A DNA stretch of 13,735 nucleotides from Desulfobacula sp. (GTDB taxonomy: Bacteria > Desulfobacterota > Desulfobacteria > Desulfobacterales > Desulfobacteraceae), in NCBI GenBank assembly GCA_011390085.1, contig JAABTB010000024.1:1-13735 (forward strand), read 5' to 3'. A program made the translations under genes and the position numbers. This document shows positions 6,828-13,735 of this stretch, one piece after another. The notes under the pieces are model-generated. The model had not been told where the DNA came from and searched no databases. It saw only the letters and a program-made list of their open reading frames with translations. Numbering within the stretch: the stretch's first letter is position 1; each line of letters opens with the position of its first letter.

Positions 6828-7376
6828 ATGGACATCAAATACCATGTTGAAACTGCCTGGAGACTCTGCATCGCCAATGCCTTATCCCTGATTCTCATCA
6901 CCCTTGTAACGGCTGCGGTCAGTATTGTTTCCATCGGCATCCTGGCGCCCGTAGCCTTTGCCGGCTATACCCATTCCCTTCTCCAGTTGATGAGATTCAA
7001 CCGGGAGCCCAAGGTTCAGGATGTTTTTTCCCAGATAGGCCTGTTTCTGCCCCTCTTCGGGTTCACCCTGGTGATTTTTATCGTCAGCATTATCGGGTTT
7101 ACCATCCTGGTGGTCCCCGGCATTATTTTCACCCTGGCCGTCGGGTATACCTGCCTTTATATGATCCCCCTCATGGTGGATAAGAAATACGGGGTTATCG
7201 AGGCGGTCAAAAAAAGCACGGCCATGGTTACGGGCTCCCAGATCACGGACCATATCATTGTTTTTATCCTCTTTTTTGCCCTGATGACCATCGGCGGATC
7301 ATCCTTTATCGGTTTTCTCGTTCTTCAGCCCTTTGCAACCCTCTTTCTTCTGTCTGTCTATGAAAAAACAGAATAA
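6828..7376 (+). CDS. Small multi-pass membrane protein of unknown function
   Basis: A 182-residue protein that is mostly hydrophobic, with probable membrane segments near 17-45 (one long or two short), 72-95, 97-118 and 143-177. A short basic/polar loop sits at 53-68 and a cytoplasmic-type loop at 117-140 (VDKKYGVIEAVKKSTAM). The pattern PGIIFTLAVGYTCLYMIPLM followed by a helix with EAVKKS is reminiscent of DUF975/YciC-like proteins and of the membrane domain found in some glycerophosphodiesterases; this is recognition of style, not a proven assignment. No catalytic motif is visible. AAGGAA at 6815-6820 is its ribosome site. It is the first gene after the rightward promoter, and the radical SAM gene begins inside its last 17 bases, so the two are translationally linked. 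Role unknown. Confidence 0.8.
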   Translation: MDIKYHVETAWRLCIANALSLILITLVTAAVSIVSIGILAPVAFAGYTHSLLQLMRFNREPKVQDVFSQIGLFLPLFGFTLVIFIVSIIGFTILVVPGIIFTLAVGYTCLYMIPLMVDKKYGVIEAVKKSTAMVTGSQITDHIIVFILFFALMTIGGSSFIGFLVLQPFATLFLLSVYEKTE

Positions 7377-8400
7377 AACCGATCCTTATCATTTTGAAAC
7401 CGGGGAATACCGCCCGCCCAGCGAAGGCGGCAGCTCCTCCCTTCTGGTCAGGCTGACCCGGAACTGCCCCTGGAACCATTGCACCTTCTGCGCCATGTAT
7501 AAGGGGGAAAAATTTGAACTCCGCCCCCCTTCCGAGATCATTTCCGATATCGATGCCATGGGCCGCATTGCTTCCGGGTTAAAGGAAATCGCCCTCCGGT
7601 CCGGCCGGAACGGGACCCTGACCTCGGCCGTCGTGTCTGAATTTTTCAGAAAAACCCCGGACCTGAATTTTCATCCCGGCGTGGGCATGCTCATCAGCTT
7701 TCTTGCGGCAGGGGGAAAAACCGCTTTTCTTCAGGATGCCGACAGCCTCATCATGAAGGCCGAAGATCTTACAAAGGTCCTGATTCATCTAAAGACCATC
7801 TTTCCTTCCATCGAGCGGATCACCTCCTATGGCCGTTCCCGGACCCTGGCCCGGAAACCGCCAACGGACCTGGTCCGCATCCATGAAACCGGTCTTGACC
7901 GGATACACATCGGCCTTGAAACCGGAGACCCGGACCTGCTGAAACTCATCAAAAAAGGCTCCACCCCGGAAGACCATGTAAAGGGAGGCAAAAAGGCCAT
8001 GGAGGCAGGATTCCAGGTATCGGAGTACTGGATGCCGGGCCTGGGCGGCAAGGCGCGGTCAAAGGATCATGCCCTGAACACGGCCAGGGTATTGAACCTC
8101 ATCAATCCCCATTATATCCGGTCCCGGCCCTTTACCCCCAGACCGGGAACCATTTTTTATGAAAATGCCGGCCCAAACGACCTTGACCCCATGACGCCCG
8201 GGGAACAGCTCCAGGAAATTCACCAGACCCTGGAGGCCCTGGAAGTCACCTCCCGAATCTGTTTCGACCATGCGGGAAATTACTGGACGGGCCCGGACGG
8301 CAGGCTTCTCTTGAGCCAGAGCTATGAAGGATATCCTTTTCCCGGGCAAAAGGCCCAGGTCCTGGCTCTGATTGAAACCGGGATCAGATATTATTCATGA
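7360..8400 (+). CDS. Radical SAM protein with CX4CX2C cluster motif
   Basis: A 346-residue radical S-adenosylmethionine protein. The cluster motif is RNCPWNHCTFCAMYKG (35-49): Cys36, Cys41, Cys44, spaced CX4CX2C rather than the usual CX3CX2C. Other landmarks are LQDADSL (124-130), similar to the DGD/DAD strand of HemN/YgiQ/Elp3-like radical SAM domains, TGLDRIHIGLETGDPDLL (177-194), and RSRPFTPRPGT (254-264) near the C-terminal end of the barrel. There is no cobalamin-binding, TRAM or SPASM domain, and no second cysteine cluster. Proteins with this CPWxxCxFC motif are known mainly as uncharacterised radical SAM proteins; I know of no assigned reaction. ATG 7360 is chosen over an in-frame TTG at 7333. 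No ribosome site precedes either, and the start lies within the preceding gene, so translation is probably coupled. A DUF89 gene follows closely. Confidence 0.88.
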   Translation: MKKQNKTDPYHFETGEYRPPSEGGSSSLLVRLTRNCPWNHCTFCAMYKGEKFELRPPSEIISDIDAMGRIASGLKEIALRSGRNGTLTSAVVSEFFRKTPDLNFHPGVGMLISFLAAGGKTAFLQDADSLIMKAEDLTKVLIHLKTIFPSIERITSYGRSRTLARKPPTDLVRIHETGLDRIHIGLETGDPDLLKLIKKGSTPEDHVKGGKKAMEAGFQVSEYWMPGLGGKARSKDHALNTARVLNLINPHYIRSRPFTPRPGTIFYENAGPNDLDPMTPGEQLQEIHQTLEALEVTSRICFDHAGNYWTGPDGRLLLSQSYEGYPFPGQKAQVLALIETGIRYYS

Positions 8401-8413
8401 TGCTTCAGCCGGA

Positions 8414-8419
8414 AAGGAG
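8414..8419 (+). promoter_or_regulatory. Ribosome binding site that fixes the DUF89 start
   Basis: AAGGAG at 8414-8419 lies seven bases before ATG 8427. An upstream in-frame ATG at 8397 overlaps the radical SAM stop as ATGA, but using it would add ten residues (MMLQPERRIQ) that lie before the family's usual N-terminus. Confidence 0.75.
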
Positions 8420-8426
8420 AATTCAA

Positions 8427-9311
8427 ATGAAGATCCAGGCAGACTGCATTCCCTGTATCCTGACCATGACCCTGAAAGCCGTTCAAAATCTTTCCCTCAC
8501 GGCCGGGGAGGAAAAGGACCTTTTGACGGAAATCATGAAAATACCGGGGCTGCGGGGTCTTGACTGGAATCAGACCAGCCCGGCCATTATCGAGACCGTC
8601 ATGGACCTCATCACAAAGACGGTTCATGATCCGGACCCTTTTCTCAAGGAGAAAATCCATCTCAACACCCAGGCCCTGGCCCTCCTTCCCGTTCTGACAA
8701 ACTGGGTGGAAGAATCCTCAGATCCCTTGTATACGGCGGCCAAGATCGCCATCCTGGGAAATTCCATGGATGTCATGATGCCGGGAGGGCTTTCCTCCCT
8801 GGAAAAATTCATCCGGGAAAAACTGGAGACCCCTTTGTCACGGGAGGCCTTTGACCTATTCTGCCGGCAGCTTTCAAAGGCCCGGCAGATGTTATACCTG
8901 ACGGATAATGCCGGAGAGATTGTATTTGATCGGCTCTTTATCCAGACCCTGAAAAAGCAGTATGACATAAACATTATCGTTGTTGTGAGAAGCCTTCCCA
9001 CCCTGAATGACGCCACCCTAAGCGACGCCAGGGAGGCCGGGCTTGATCAGGTGGCGACCCTGATGGAAAACGGCATTGATGGACCTTTCCCCGGAACAAG
9101 CCTGAAGCGGTGTTCCCCGGCGGTCAGACAACTGACCCTTGAATCGGATCTTATTATTTCCAAGGGTGGGGGAAATTTTGACTCCCTGAGCGAAGACGTG
9201 TCTGACCTTGAAACCCCAGTCTTTTTCATGCTGCTTTCAAAATGCCGGCCCTTGAATACCTTTTTCAAGACCAGCCTGCACCAGCCTGTCATGGCCCGGA
9301 TCCAAAATTAA
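8427..9311 (+). CDS. DUF89 family protein (damage-control phosphatase-like, stand-alone)
   Basis: A 294-residue protein of the DUF89/ARMT1-like family, metal-dependent enzymes proposed to dephosphorylate damaged or unwanted phosphometabolites. Family blocks are present in order: the N-terminal ADCIPCIL with CxxC (Cys7, Cys10) typical of the stand-alone prokaryotic subgroup; AILGNSMD (108-115); LTDNAGEIVFDRL (158-170) with the acidic/Asn residues that bind the metal (Asp160, Asn161, Asp168); and IISKGGGNFDSLSE (243-256), the KGxxNF motif. Length matches stand-alone members. Substrate is unknown: family members act on several sugar or cofactor phosphates. It is co-transcribed with the radical SAM gene before it (26 bases) and the cysteine desulfidase gene after it (18 bases), which is the only clue to its job. 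Damage control of a product made by the neighbours is inference. Confidence 0.9.
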   Translation: MKIQADCIPCILTMTLKAVQNLSLTAGEEKDLLTEIMKIPGLRGLDWNQTSPAIIETVMDLITKTVHDPDPFLKEKIHLNTQALALLPVLTNWVEESSDPLYTAAKIAILGNSMDVMMPGGLSSLEKFIREKLETPLSREAFDLFCRQLSKARQMLYLTDNAGEIVFDRLFIQTLKKQYDINIIVVVRSLPTLNDATLSDAREAGLDQVATLMENGIDGPFPGTSLKRCSPAVRQLTLESDLIISKGGGNFDSLSEDVSDLETPVFFMLLSKCRPLNTFFKTSLHQPVMARIQN

Positions 9312-9329
9312 ATTTACCAAGGAACACTC

Positions 9330-10610
9330 ATGGACTATACCGACAAGCGTTATCATGCATACCTGCATATCCTGCAGGAAGAACTCATTCCGGCCATGGG
9401 CTGTACCGAACCGATTGCCATCGCCTATGCTGCAGCAAAGGCAAGACAGGTCCTCGGCAGCCTTCCTGATCGTGTGCTGATTGAAGCCAGTGACAATATC
9501 ATCAAAAACGTTAAAAGCGTGGTGGTTCCCAATACCGGAAATTTAAGAGGGATAGAGGCCTCGGCCGTTGCCGGGATTGTGGCAGGCGATGCGGATAAAA
9601 TCCTTGAGGTTATCTCGTCTGTGAATGAGGATGAGAGGAGCAAAATCAAAGAGTTTCTTGAAGGCAAAGACGTAAAGGTCCGTAGATCAAAAAGCGGTTT
9701 GACCTTTGATTTGATGGTCACTCTTTTTTGCGGCGAATCAAAAGCGTGTGTCCGGATTTCTCATTTTCATACCCATATTGTGTTCATCACAAAAAATGAT
9801 GAAATCATTTATCAGAATCAGGAATGTGATCAGATCAAGGCTTCCGGCCTTACCGACCGCTCCATGATGAATGTCAAAGATATCCTTGAGTTTGCCGAAT
9901 CCGTTACCCTTTCCGATGTCGAGGATCTGCTGCAGCGGCAGATCGACTATAATACAAGAATAGCAGAGGAAGGACTTAAGGGGAATTGGGGCGCCAATAT
10001 CGGCTCAGTCCTGCTTGACATCTGGGGCAATGACATCAAGGTGCGCGCCAAGGCCCTGGCTGCCGCCGGATCAGACGCCAGAATGAGCGGATGTGAGCTG
10101 CCGGTGGTCATCGTTTCAGGAAGCGGTAACCAGGGGATCACGGCTTCAGTTCCCGTGATCGAATATGCAAAAGAACTGGGCGTGGACAAGGAAACCCTAT
10201 TCAAGGCTTTAATTGTATCCAATCTGGTGACCATCCATCAGAAAACAGGTATTGGACGGTTATCGGCCTATTGCGGGGCCGTCAGCTCAGGCATCGGTGC
10301 GGGAGCGGGGATTGCACGGCTCCACGGAGGCCGGTTCAAGGAAGTGGCACATACCATTGTCAATGCCCTGGCCATCGTATCCGGAATCATCTGTGACGGT
10401 GCCAAGCCTTCATGCGCTGCAAAAATTGCCTTTTCTGTCGAAGCCGGGATCCTGGGGTTTTATATGTATCAAAAAGGAAAACAGTTTTACGGCGGGGACG
10501 GAATCGTAACAAAAGGCGTTGAAAATACCATCGCCAACATCGGCAGGCTCGGCCGCGACGGGATGCGTGAAACGGATAAAGAGATCATCCGCATCATGAT
10601 GGGAGACTAG
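9330..10610 (+). CDS. L-cysteine desulfidase-like protein (UPF0597/CyuA family)
   Basis: A 426-residue protein of the serine dehydratase alpha-chain/UPF0597 family, which includes the methanogen L-cysteine desulfidase and E. coli CyuA (YhaM). These oxygen-sensitive [4Fe-4S] enzymes break L-cysteine into pyruvate, sulfide and ammonia. The N-terminal ELIPAMGCTEPIAIAYAAA (18-36) with Cys25 is the family signature. Other candidate cluster or active-site cysteines are Cys255 (MSGCELP), Cys315 (SAYCGAVSSG), Cys355 (ICDGAKPSC) and Cys362. The glycine-rich IVSGSGNQGITASVP (261-275) is also conserved. AAGGAA at 9319-9324 precedes the ATG. It is the last gene of the plus-strand operon, 18 bases after DUF89. 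It could provide sulfide or catabolise cysteine; a serine or other deaminase activity cannot be excluded. By eye its codons look a little richer in A and T than those of the genes before it. Confidence 0.9.
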   Translation: MDYTDKRYHAYLHILQEELIPAMGCTEPIAIAYAAAKARQVLGSLPDRVLIEASDNIIKNVKSVVVPNTGNLRGIEASAVAGIVAGDADKILEVISSVNEDERSKIKEFLEGKDVKVRRSKSGLTFDLMVTLFCGESKACVRISHFHTHIVFITKNDEIIYQNQECDQIKASGLTDRSMMNVKDILEFAESVTLSDVEDLLQRQIDYNTRIAEEGLKGNWGANIGSVLLDIWGNDIKVRAKALAAAGSDARMSGCELPVVIVSGSGNQGITASVPVIEYAKELGVDKETLFKALIVSNLVTIHQKTGIGRLSAYCGAVSSGIGAGAGIARLHGGRFKEVAHTIVNALAIVSGIICDGAKPSCAAKIAFSVEAGILGFYMYQKGKQFYGGDGIVTKGVENTIANIGRLGRDGMRETDKEIIRIMMGD

Positions 10611-10643
10611 CGAACTCACCCCTTTCTGCAAGCCTCAGCCGTG

Positions 10644-10687
10644 CCGGCCTCCGATTAAAGGGCTTCAATCAGCCATGGCCGGTTTTT
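10644..10687 (+). terminator. Probable intrinsic terminator after the plus-strand operon
   Basis: CCGGCC (10644-10649) pairs with GGCCGG (10677-10682), immediately followed by TTTTT (10683-10687) on the plus strand. Inside the 27-base loop, GATT (10653-10656) can pair with AATC (10667-10670), lengthening the structure. It lies 33 bases after the desulfidase stop. On the minus strand no T tract follows the same stem, so it would not serve the convergent malic enzyme gene. The large internal loop keeps the confidence moderate. Confidence 0.55.
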
Positions 10688-10718
10688 AAATCAGATGTAT
10701 GGAGACCTTCTTTATAAA

Positions 10719-12452
10719 TTAAATCTGTTCGAAATATTTGGGTTCCCAGCGCATTTTTTCGATCAGAAGGTTCAGCCGGTCCGGATCATTGTTGTGCTTG
10801 TATCTTGAGAAGGCGCAGCCTTTTTCGATAACCCCGGCCTTTATGGCTTCTACGCCGACGCGTTTGGCGACCTCAAAGGACACATTTTTAAGCTGGTCCA
10901 GGGGCGGGCAGAGAATGCCGTTCATCAAATCCTCGTCACTGACAAATTCCGCAACAGCATGGGCGGCCGCAGAAAAGAAGGACGGCAGGACTTCGGTGGC
11001 CCCGGAGGCGATGATGCCGAGCCCCACACCCGGGAAAACAAAGACATTGTTGACCTGGCCGATTCTATATTCTTTCCCTTTATGCCGGACCGGCGGGAAG
11101 GGTGAGCCGGAAGCCACAAGGGCTTTTCCGTCGGTCCAGGTAAAAATGTCCTCGGGCTGGGCTTCCGTTTTCTTGTTTGGATTGCTTAAGGGGAAAATGA
11201 CGGGGCGTTCCGTGTTTTCACACACGGCTTCAACCACTTCCTTTGTAAAACACCCGGATTGGCCTGAAGTGCCGATGAGAACGGTTACATTTTCATTTTT
11301 AACCGCATTCAAAAGGGTATTGTCTTCAGGGGCGGTAAGCCAGGAAAGGGTTTTCGGATCTTTTGCAAATTTAACCTTATAGGGCTCAAGGGTTCTGTCT
11401 GAAGTGACCACTCCCTTTGAATCCAGGGTAAATATTTTGGATACGGCTTCTTTTTGATCCATGCCCTGTTCCATGAGTTCGGTCAGGATCTGTTCGGCAA
11501 TACCGATACCGCCGGCGCCGGCGCCATGAATCAGGTAAACCTGGTCGGACATTTTTTCATTTTTGACCTTCATGGCCGCAAGGATTCCGGCCAAAGCGAT
11601 GGCTCCGGTGCCCTGGATATCATCATTAAAGGAAATGACTTCTTTGACATATTTATCCCGGACCGTGACTGCCGTTTGTTTTGAAAAATCTTCCCATTGG
11701 AGCAGGGCATCGGGAAAATTCCGTTTAAATGCCGCTACGAATTTTTCGATAAAGGCATCATATTCTTGGCCTTTGAGACGTCTGTGTCGCCAGCCGATAT
11801 AGTCGCGGTCATTGAGCAGCTCTTCGTTATCCGTTCCTACATCCAGGGAGATGGGCAAACAATGCCAGGGGGCAATCCCGGCGCCCAGCGTATAGAGCAT
11901 GAGTTTTCCAAGGCAGATGGGGATACCGCCCGCGCCCTGGTCCCCGATCCCGAGAATGCCCTGGTTATCCGTGACCACGGCAATCCGGATGGCCTGGTCC
12001 GTATAGTTTCTGAGAATAAATTCGGCATAATCGATATTCCCCGGATAAAAGTGAATCCCGTTGGCTCCACGGAAATTTTTAGAGTACCGTTGACAGGCAA
12101 GACCCACTGTGGGGGTATAGATGATGGGTAAAAATTCAGTCACATTGCCGGCAACAACGGCATTGAAAAGGACCACATTCCGGTCGTAGAGATTCCGAAG
12201 ATAAATATATCGATCAATGTCGGTTGTTTTTCCCCTGACCGTGGCAAGGCAGCTCCTGATCTGATCATCAAGGGTTTTTACCCTGGGCGGCAAAAAACCG
12301 CTGAGTTTGAGTTTCTGCCTTTCTTCTATGGTAAAGGCAGGCCCTTTGCTGATATTGTTAAAGCGAAGAACGTCATAACCCTTAAGATTGATCTGAACCC
12401 CAAGGGTTTCTCCGAACTCGCCGTATTTAAACTCGTAATGATTGATTTCCAT
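10719..12452 (-). CDS. NAD-type malic enzyme (large subunit class)
   Basis: A full-length 577-residue malic enzyme of the large eukaryote/MaeA-like class, which oxidatively decarboxylates malate to pyruvate with NAD(P). Seen: LPIIYTPTVG (108-117) with catalytic Tyr112; AVVTDNQGILGIGDQGAGGI (158-177), the conserved family block before catalytic Lys183; metal ligands Glu254/Asp255 (WEDF) and Asp278 in SFNDDIQGTGA (274-284); the dinucleotide-binding HGAGAGGIGIAEQ (309-321); and PLSNPNKKTEA (421-431). NAD rather than NADP preference is inferred from class only. GAGGAG lies 11 bases before the ATG, a long spacing. The aconitase gene ends 21 bases upstream, so they form an operon. Together with the 2-oxoacid oxidoreductase genes at the left this suggests TCA-cycle-linked carbon flow between malate and pyruvate. 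No terminator is evident in the 108 bases downstream on this strand. Confidence 0.95.
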   Translation of the reverse strand: MEINHYEFKYGEFGETLGVQINLKGYDVLRFNNISKGPAFTIEERQKLKLSGFLPPRVKTLDDQIRSCLATVRGKTTDIDRYIYLRNLYDRNVVLFNAVVAGNVTEFLPIIYTPTVGLACQRYSKNFRGANGIHFYPGNIDYAEFILRNYTDQAIRIAVVTDNQGILGIGDQGAGGIPICLGKLMLYTLGAGIAPWHCLPISLDVGTDNEELLNDRDYIGWRHRRLKGQEYDAFIEKFVAAFKRNFPDALLQWEDFSKQTAVTVRDKYVKEVISFNDDIQGTGAIALAGILAAMKVKNEKMSDQVYLIHGAGAGGIGIAEQILTELMEQGMDQKEAVSKIFTLDSKGVVTSDRTLEPYKVKFAKDPKTLSWLTAPEDNTLLNAVKNENVTVLIGTSGQSGCFTKEVVEAVCENTERPVIFPLSNPNKKTEAQPEDIFTWTDGKALVASGSPFPPVRHKGKEYRIGQVNNVFVFPGVGLGIIASGATEVLPSFFSAAAHAVAEFVSDEDLMNGILCPPLDQLKNVSFEVAKRVGVEAIKAGVIEKGCAFSRYKHNNDPDRLNLLIEKMRWEPKYFEQI

Positions 12453-12473
12453 AGCTTTAACAACTCCTCTCGA

Positions 12474-13735
12474 TTATTCTTTGATCATTTGGCGAAGCAC
12501 ATAGGGGAGGATGCCGCCGTTTCTGATATAGTCAACCTCAATATCCGTATTCAGCTTAACAATAACCTTGAAATTCATTTGAATATTGTTTCTCATGGCA
12601 ATGACCGTCAGAAGCCCGTTGGGCCTGATCTGATCCAGGCCGGGAATCTCAAAGGTTTCATCACCCTTAAGATTCAGGGATTCAAAAGATTCATGGACCT
12701 GGAAGGTCAATGGCAGAACTCCCATCCCCACCAGGTTGGATCTGTGAATCCGTTCAAAGGATTCGGCAATCACGGCTTTGACACCTAGAAGGCTGGGACC
12801 CTTGGCAGCCCAGTCCCTTGAAGATCCGCTCCCATATTCCTTTCCGCCAAAAACAAGGAGATCAGTATGTTGAGCCTGGTATTTCAGGGAGGCATCAAAC
12901 ACATATTCATTTTCCATTTCCGGGAATTTCAGGGTCCATCCTCCGGTTTCGGATATCAGCCGGTTTTTGATCCGGATATTGGCAAAGGTTCCCCTCATCA
13001 TGACTTCATGGTTCCCTCGCCGGGAGCCGTATGAATTAAATTCCCAGGGTTTGACCCCATTTCCGGTAAGATAGGTCCCGGCCGGGTAGGTTACTGGTAT
13101 GGCCCCTGCCGGAGAAATATGATCGGTGGTCACGAAATCTCCTAAGACAAGAAGGGCTCGTGCATTTTTAATTTCCATCATTCGGGGGATATTCATGGAA
13201 AAATTTTTGAAAAAAGGAGGTTTCCGGATATAGGTGGAAACCTCATCAAATTTAAAGGTCGTGCTTTCATCGATTTCAAGATCCTGCCAGAGCCGGTCAC
13301 CTGAAAAAATATGGGCATACTGGTCCCGGAAAAATTTTTCATGAACATAGGTTTCCACATATTCATGAATTTCACCGGCGCTCGGCCAGATATCGCTCAT
13401 GAAAACAGGTTTGCCTTCCTTTGAAATCCCAAGCGGTTCCGTGGTCAGATCAATATCCATTTTTCCGGCAATGGCATAGATCACCACCAGAAGGGGAGAC
13501 ATCAGGAAATTGCCTTTGACTTCCTGGTGAATCCGGGCTTCAAAATTCCGGTTGCCGGAAAGAACGGACATGACATCCAGGTGATGGGTTTTGATGGATT
13601 CCTCGATAAAAGGATCCAGGGGGCCGCTGTTACCGATACAGGTCATGCAGCCGAAGCCGGTATTGTTAAACCCCAGTTCCTCAAAAAATTTCATCAGTCC
13701 GGCATCTTTCAGGTAATCTAGGACCACCCTGGAAC
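12474..13735 (-). CDS. acnA: Aconitate hydratase, AcnA/IRP type (3' part)
   Basis: The open frame runs off the right edge; about 420 C-terminal residues of an aconitase are present, from the SRVVLDYLKDAGL segment to TAA at 12474-12476. Aconitase interconverts citrate and isocitrate through a [4Fe-4S] cluster. GFGCMTCIGNSGPL at about 13620-13660 carries two of the three cluster cysteines (codons 13647-13649 and 13638-13640); the third would lie outside the window. The swivel domain has VLGDFVTTDHISPAGAIP (near 13100-13155), NSYGSRRGNHEVMMRG (near 13000-13045) and the substrate-binding YGSGSSRDWAAKG (near 12800-12840), then the AcnA-like RIHRSNLVGMGVLPL. Signature Thr is Met in GCMTC, a mild variation. 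The apparent GTG at 13727 is an internal Val codon, not a start. Malic enzyme follows 21 bases downstream. This is the AcnA type rather than AcnB. Confidence 0.95.
   Translation of the reverse strand, partial: SRVVLDYLKDAGLMKFFEELGFNNTGFGCMTCIGNSGPLDPFIEESIKTHHLDVMSVLSGNRNFEARIHQEVKGNFLMSPLLVVIYAIAGKMDIDLTTEPLGISKEGKPVFMSDIWPSAGEIHEYVETYVHEKFFRDQYAHIFSGDRLWQDLEIDESTTFKFDEVSTYIRKPPFFKNFSMNIPRMMEIKNARALLVLGDFVTTDHISPAGAIPVTYPAGTYLTGNGVKPWEFNSYGSRRGNHEVMMRGTFANIRIKNRLISETGGWTLKFPEMENEYVFDASLKYQAQHTDLLVFGGKEYGSGSSRDWAAKGPSLLGVKAVIAESFERIHRSNLVGMGVLPLTFQVHESFESLNLKGDETFEIPGLDQIRPNGLLTVIAMRNNIQMNFKVIVKLNTDIEVDYIRNGGILPYVLRQMIKE

Noticed and set aside
9330..13735. Slightly A/T-richer look of the right third of the window as a sign of horizontal transfer
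   Set aside because: Judged only by eye. The genes there are ordinary core enzymes and no mobile element, direct repeat or tRNA marks a boundary; a GC and codon-use calculation would be needed.
1..13735. Frequent CCGG and GGCC tetramers across the window as a repeat family
   Set aside because: They fall in coding sequence at codon positions favoured by the base composition and show no regular spacing or shared flanks.

Overview
The window looks like chromosome of an anaerobic, probably complete-oxidising sulfate reducer of the Desulfobacterales (former Deltaproteobacteria). This is inference from the gene set: ferredoxin-linked 2-oxoacid oxidoreductase, short-chain acyl-CoA dehydrogenase, iron-sulfur cysteine desulfidase, a large NAD-type malic enzyme next to aconitase, plus the style of the radical SAM and DUF89 proteins. 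Base composition is moderate and genes are tightly packed. I see no rRNA, tRNA, CRISPR, insertion sequence or phage gene, and no gene-free stretch above about 160 bases.

Layout. (1) 1-3797, plus strand: the 3' end of a 2-oxoacid:ferredoxin oxidoreductase beta subunit, its gamma subunit, a two-ACT-domain protein with an unusual insert, and a large membrane hybrid histidine kinase with two receiver domains. Spacings are 14, 33 and 24 bases, so this reads as one operon. (2) 3775-6666, minus strand: a branched-chain aminotransferase, then an XRE-cupin regulator, then an acyl-CoA dehydrogenase whose stop codon lies inside the end of the convergent kinase gene. (3) 6667-6827: a divergent promoter region with two good sigma70-like promoters facing apart. 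(4) 6828-10610, plus strand: a four-gene operon of a small membrane protein, a radical SAM protein with a CX4CX2C motif, a DUF89 phosphatase-like protein and an L-cysteine desulfidase-like protein, followed by a probable terminator. (5) 10719-13735, minus strand: the 3' part of an aconitase gene and an NAD-type malic enzyme, 21 bases apart.

How the genes may work together. Aminotransferase, 2-oxoacid:ferredoxin oxidoreductase and acyl-CoA dehydrogenase are the successive enzyme types needed to oxidise branched-chain amino acids to acyl-CoA and enoyl-CoA. The ACT protein and the XRE-cupin protein are plausible sensors for such a pathway, but the order of genes suggests this rather than proves it. 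Aconitase and malic enzyme are central carbon enzymes. The radical SAM/DUF89/cysteine desulfidase operon is the least explained part and the best candidate for something undescribed; each member is recognisable only at family level and the joint role is unknown.
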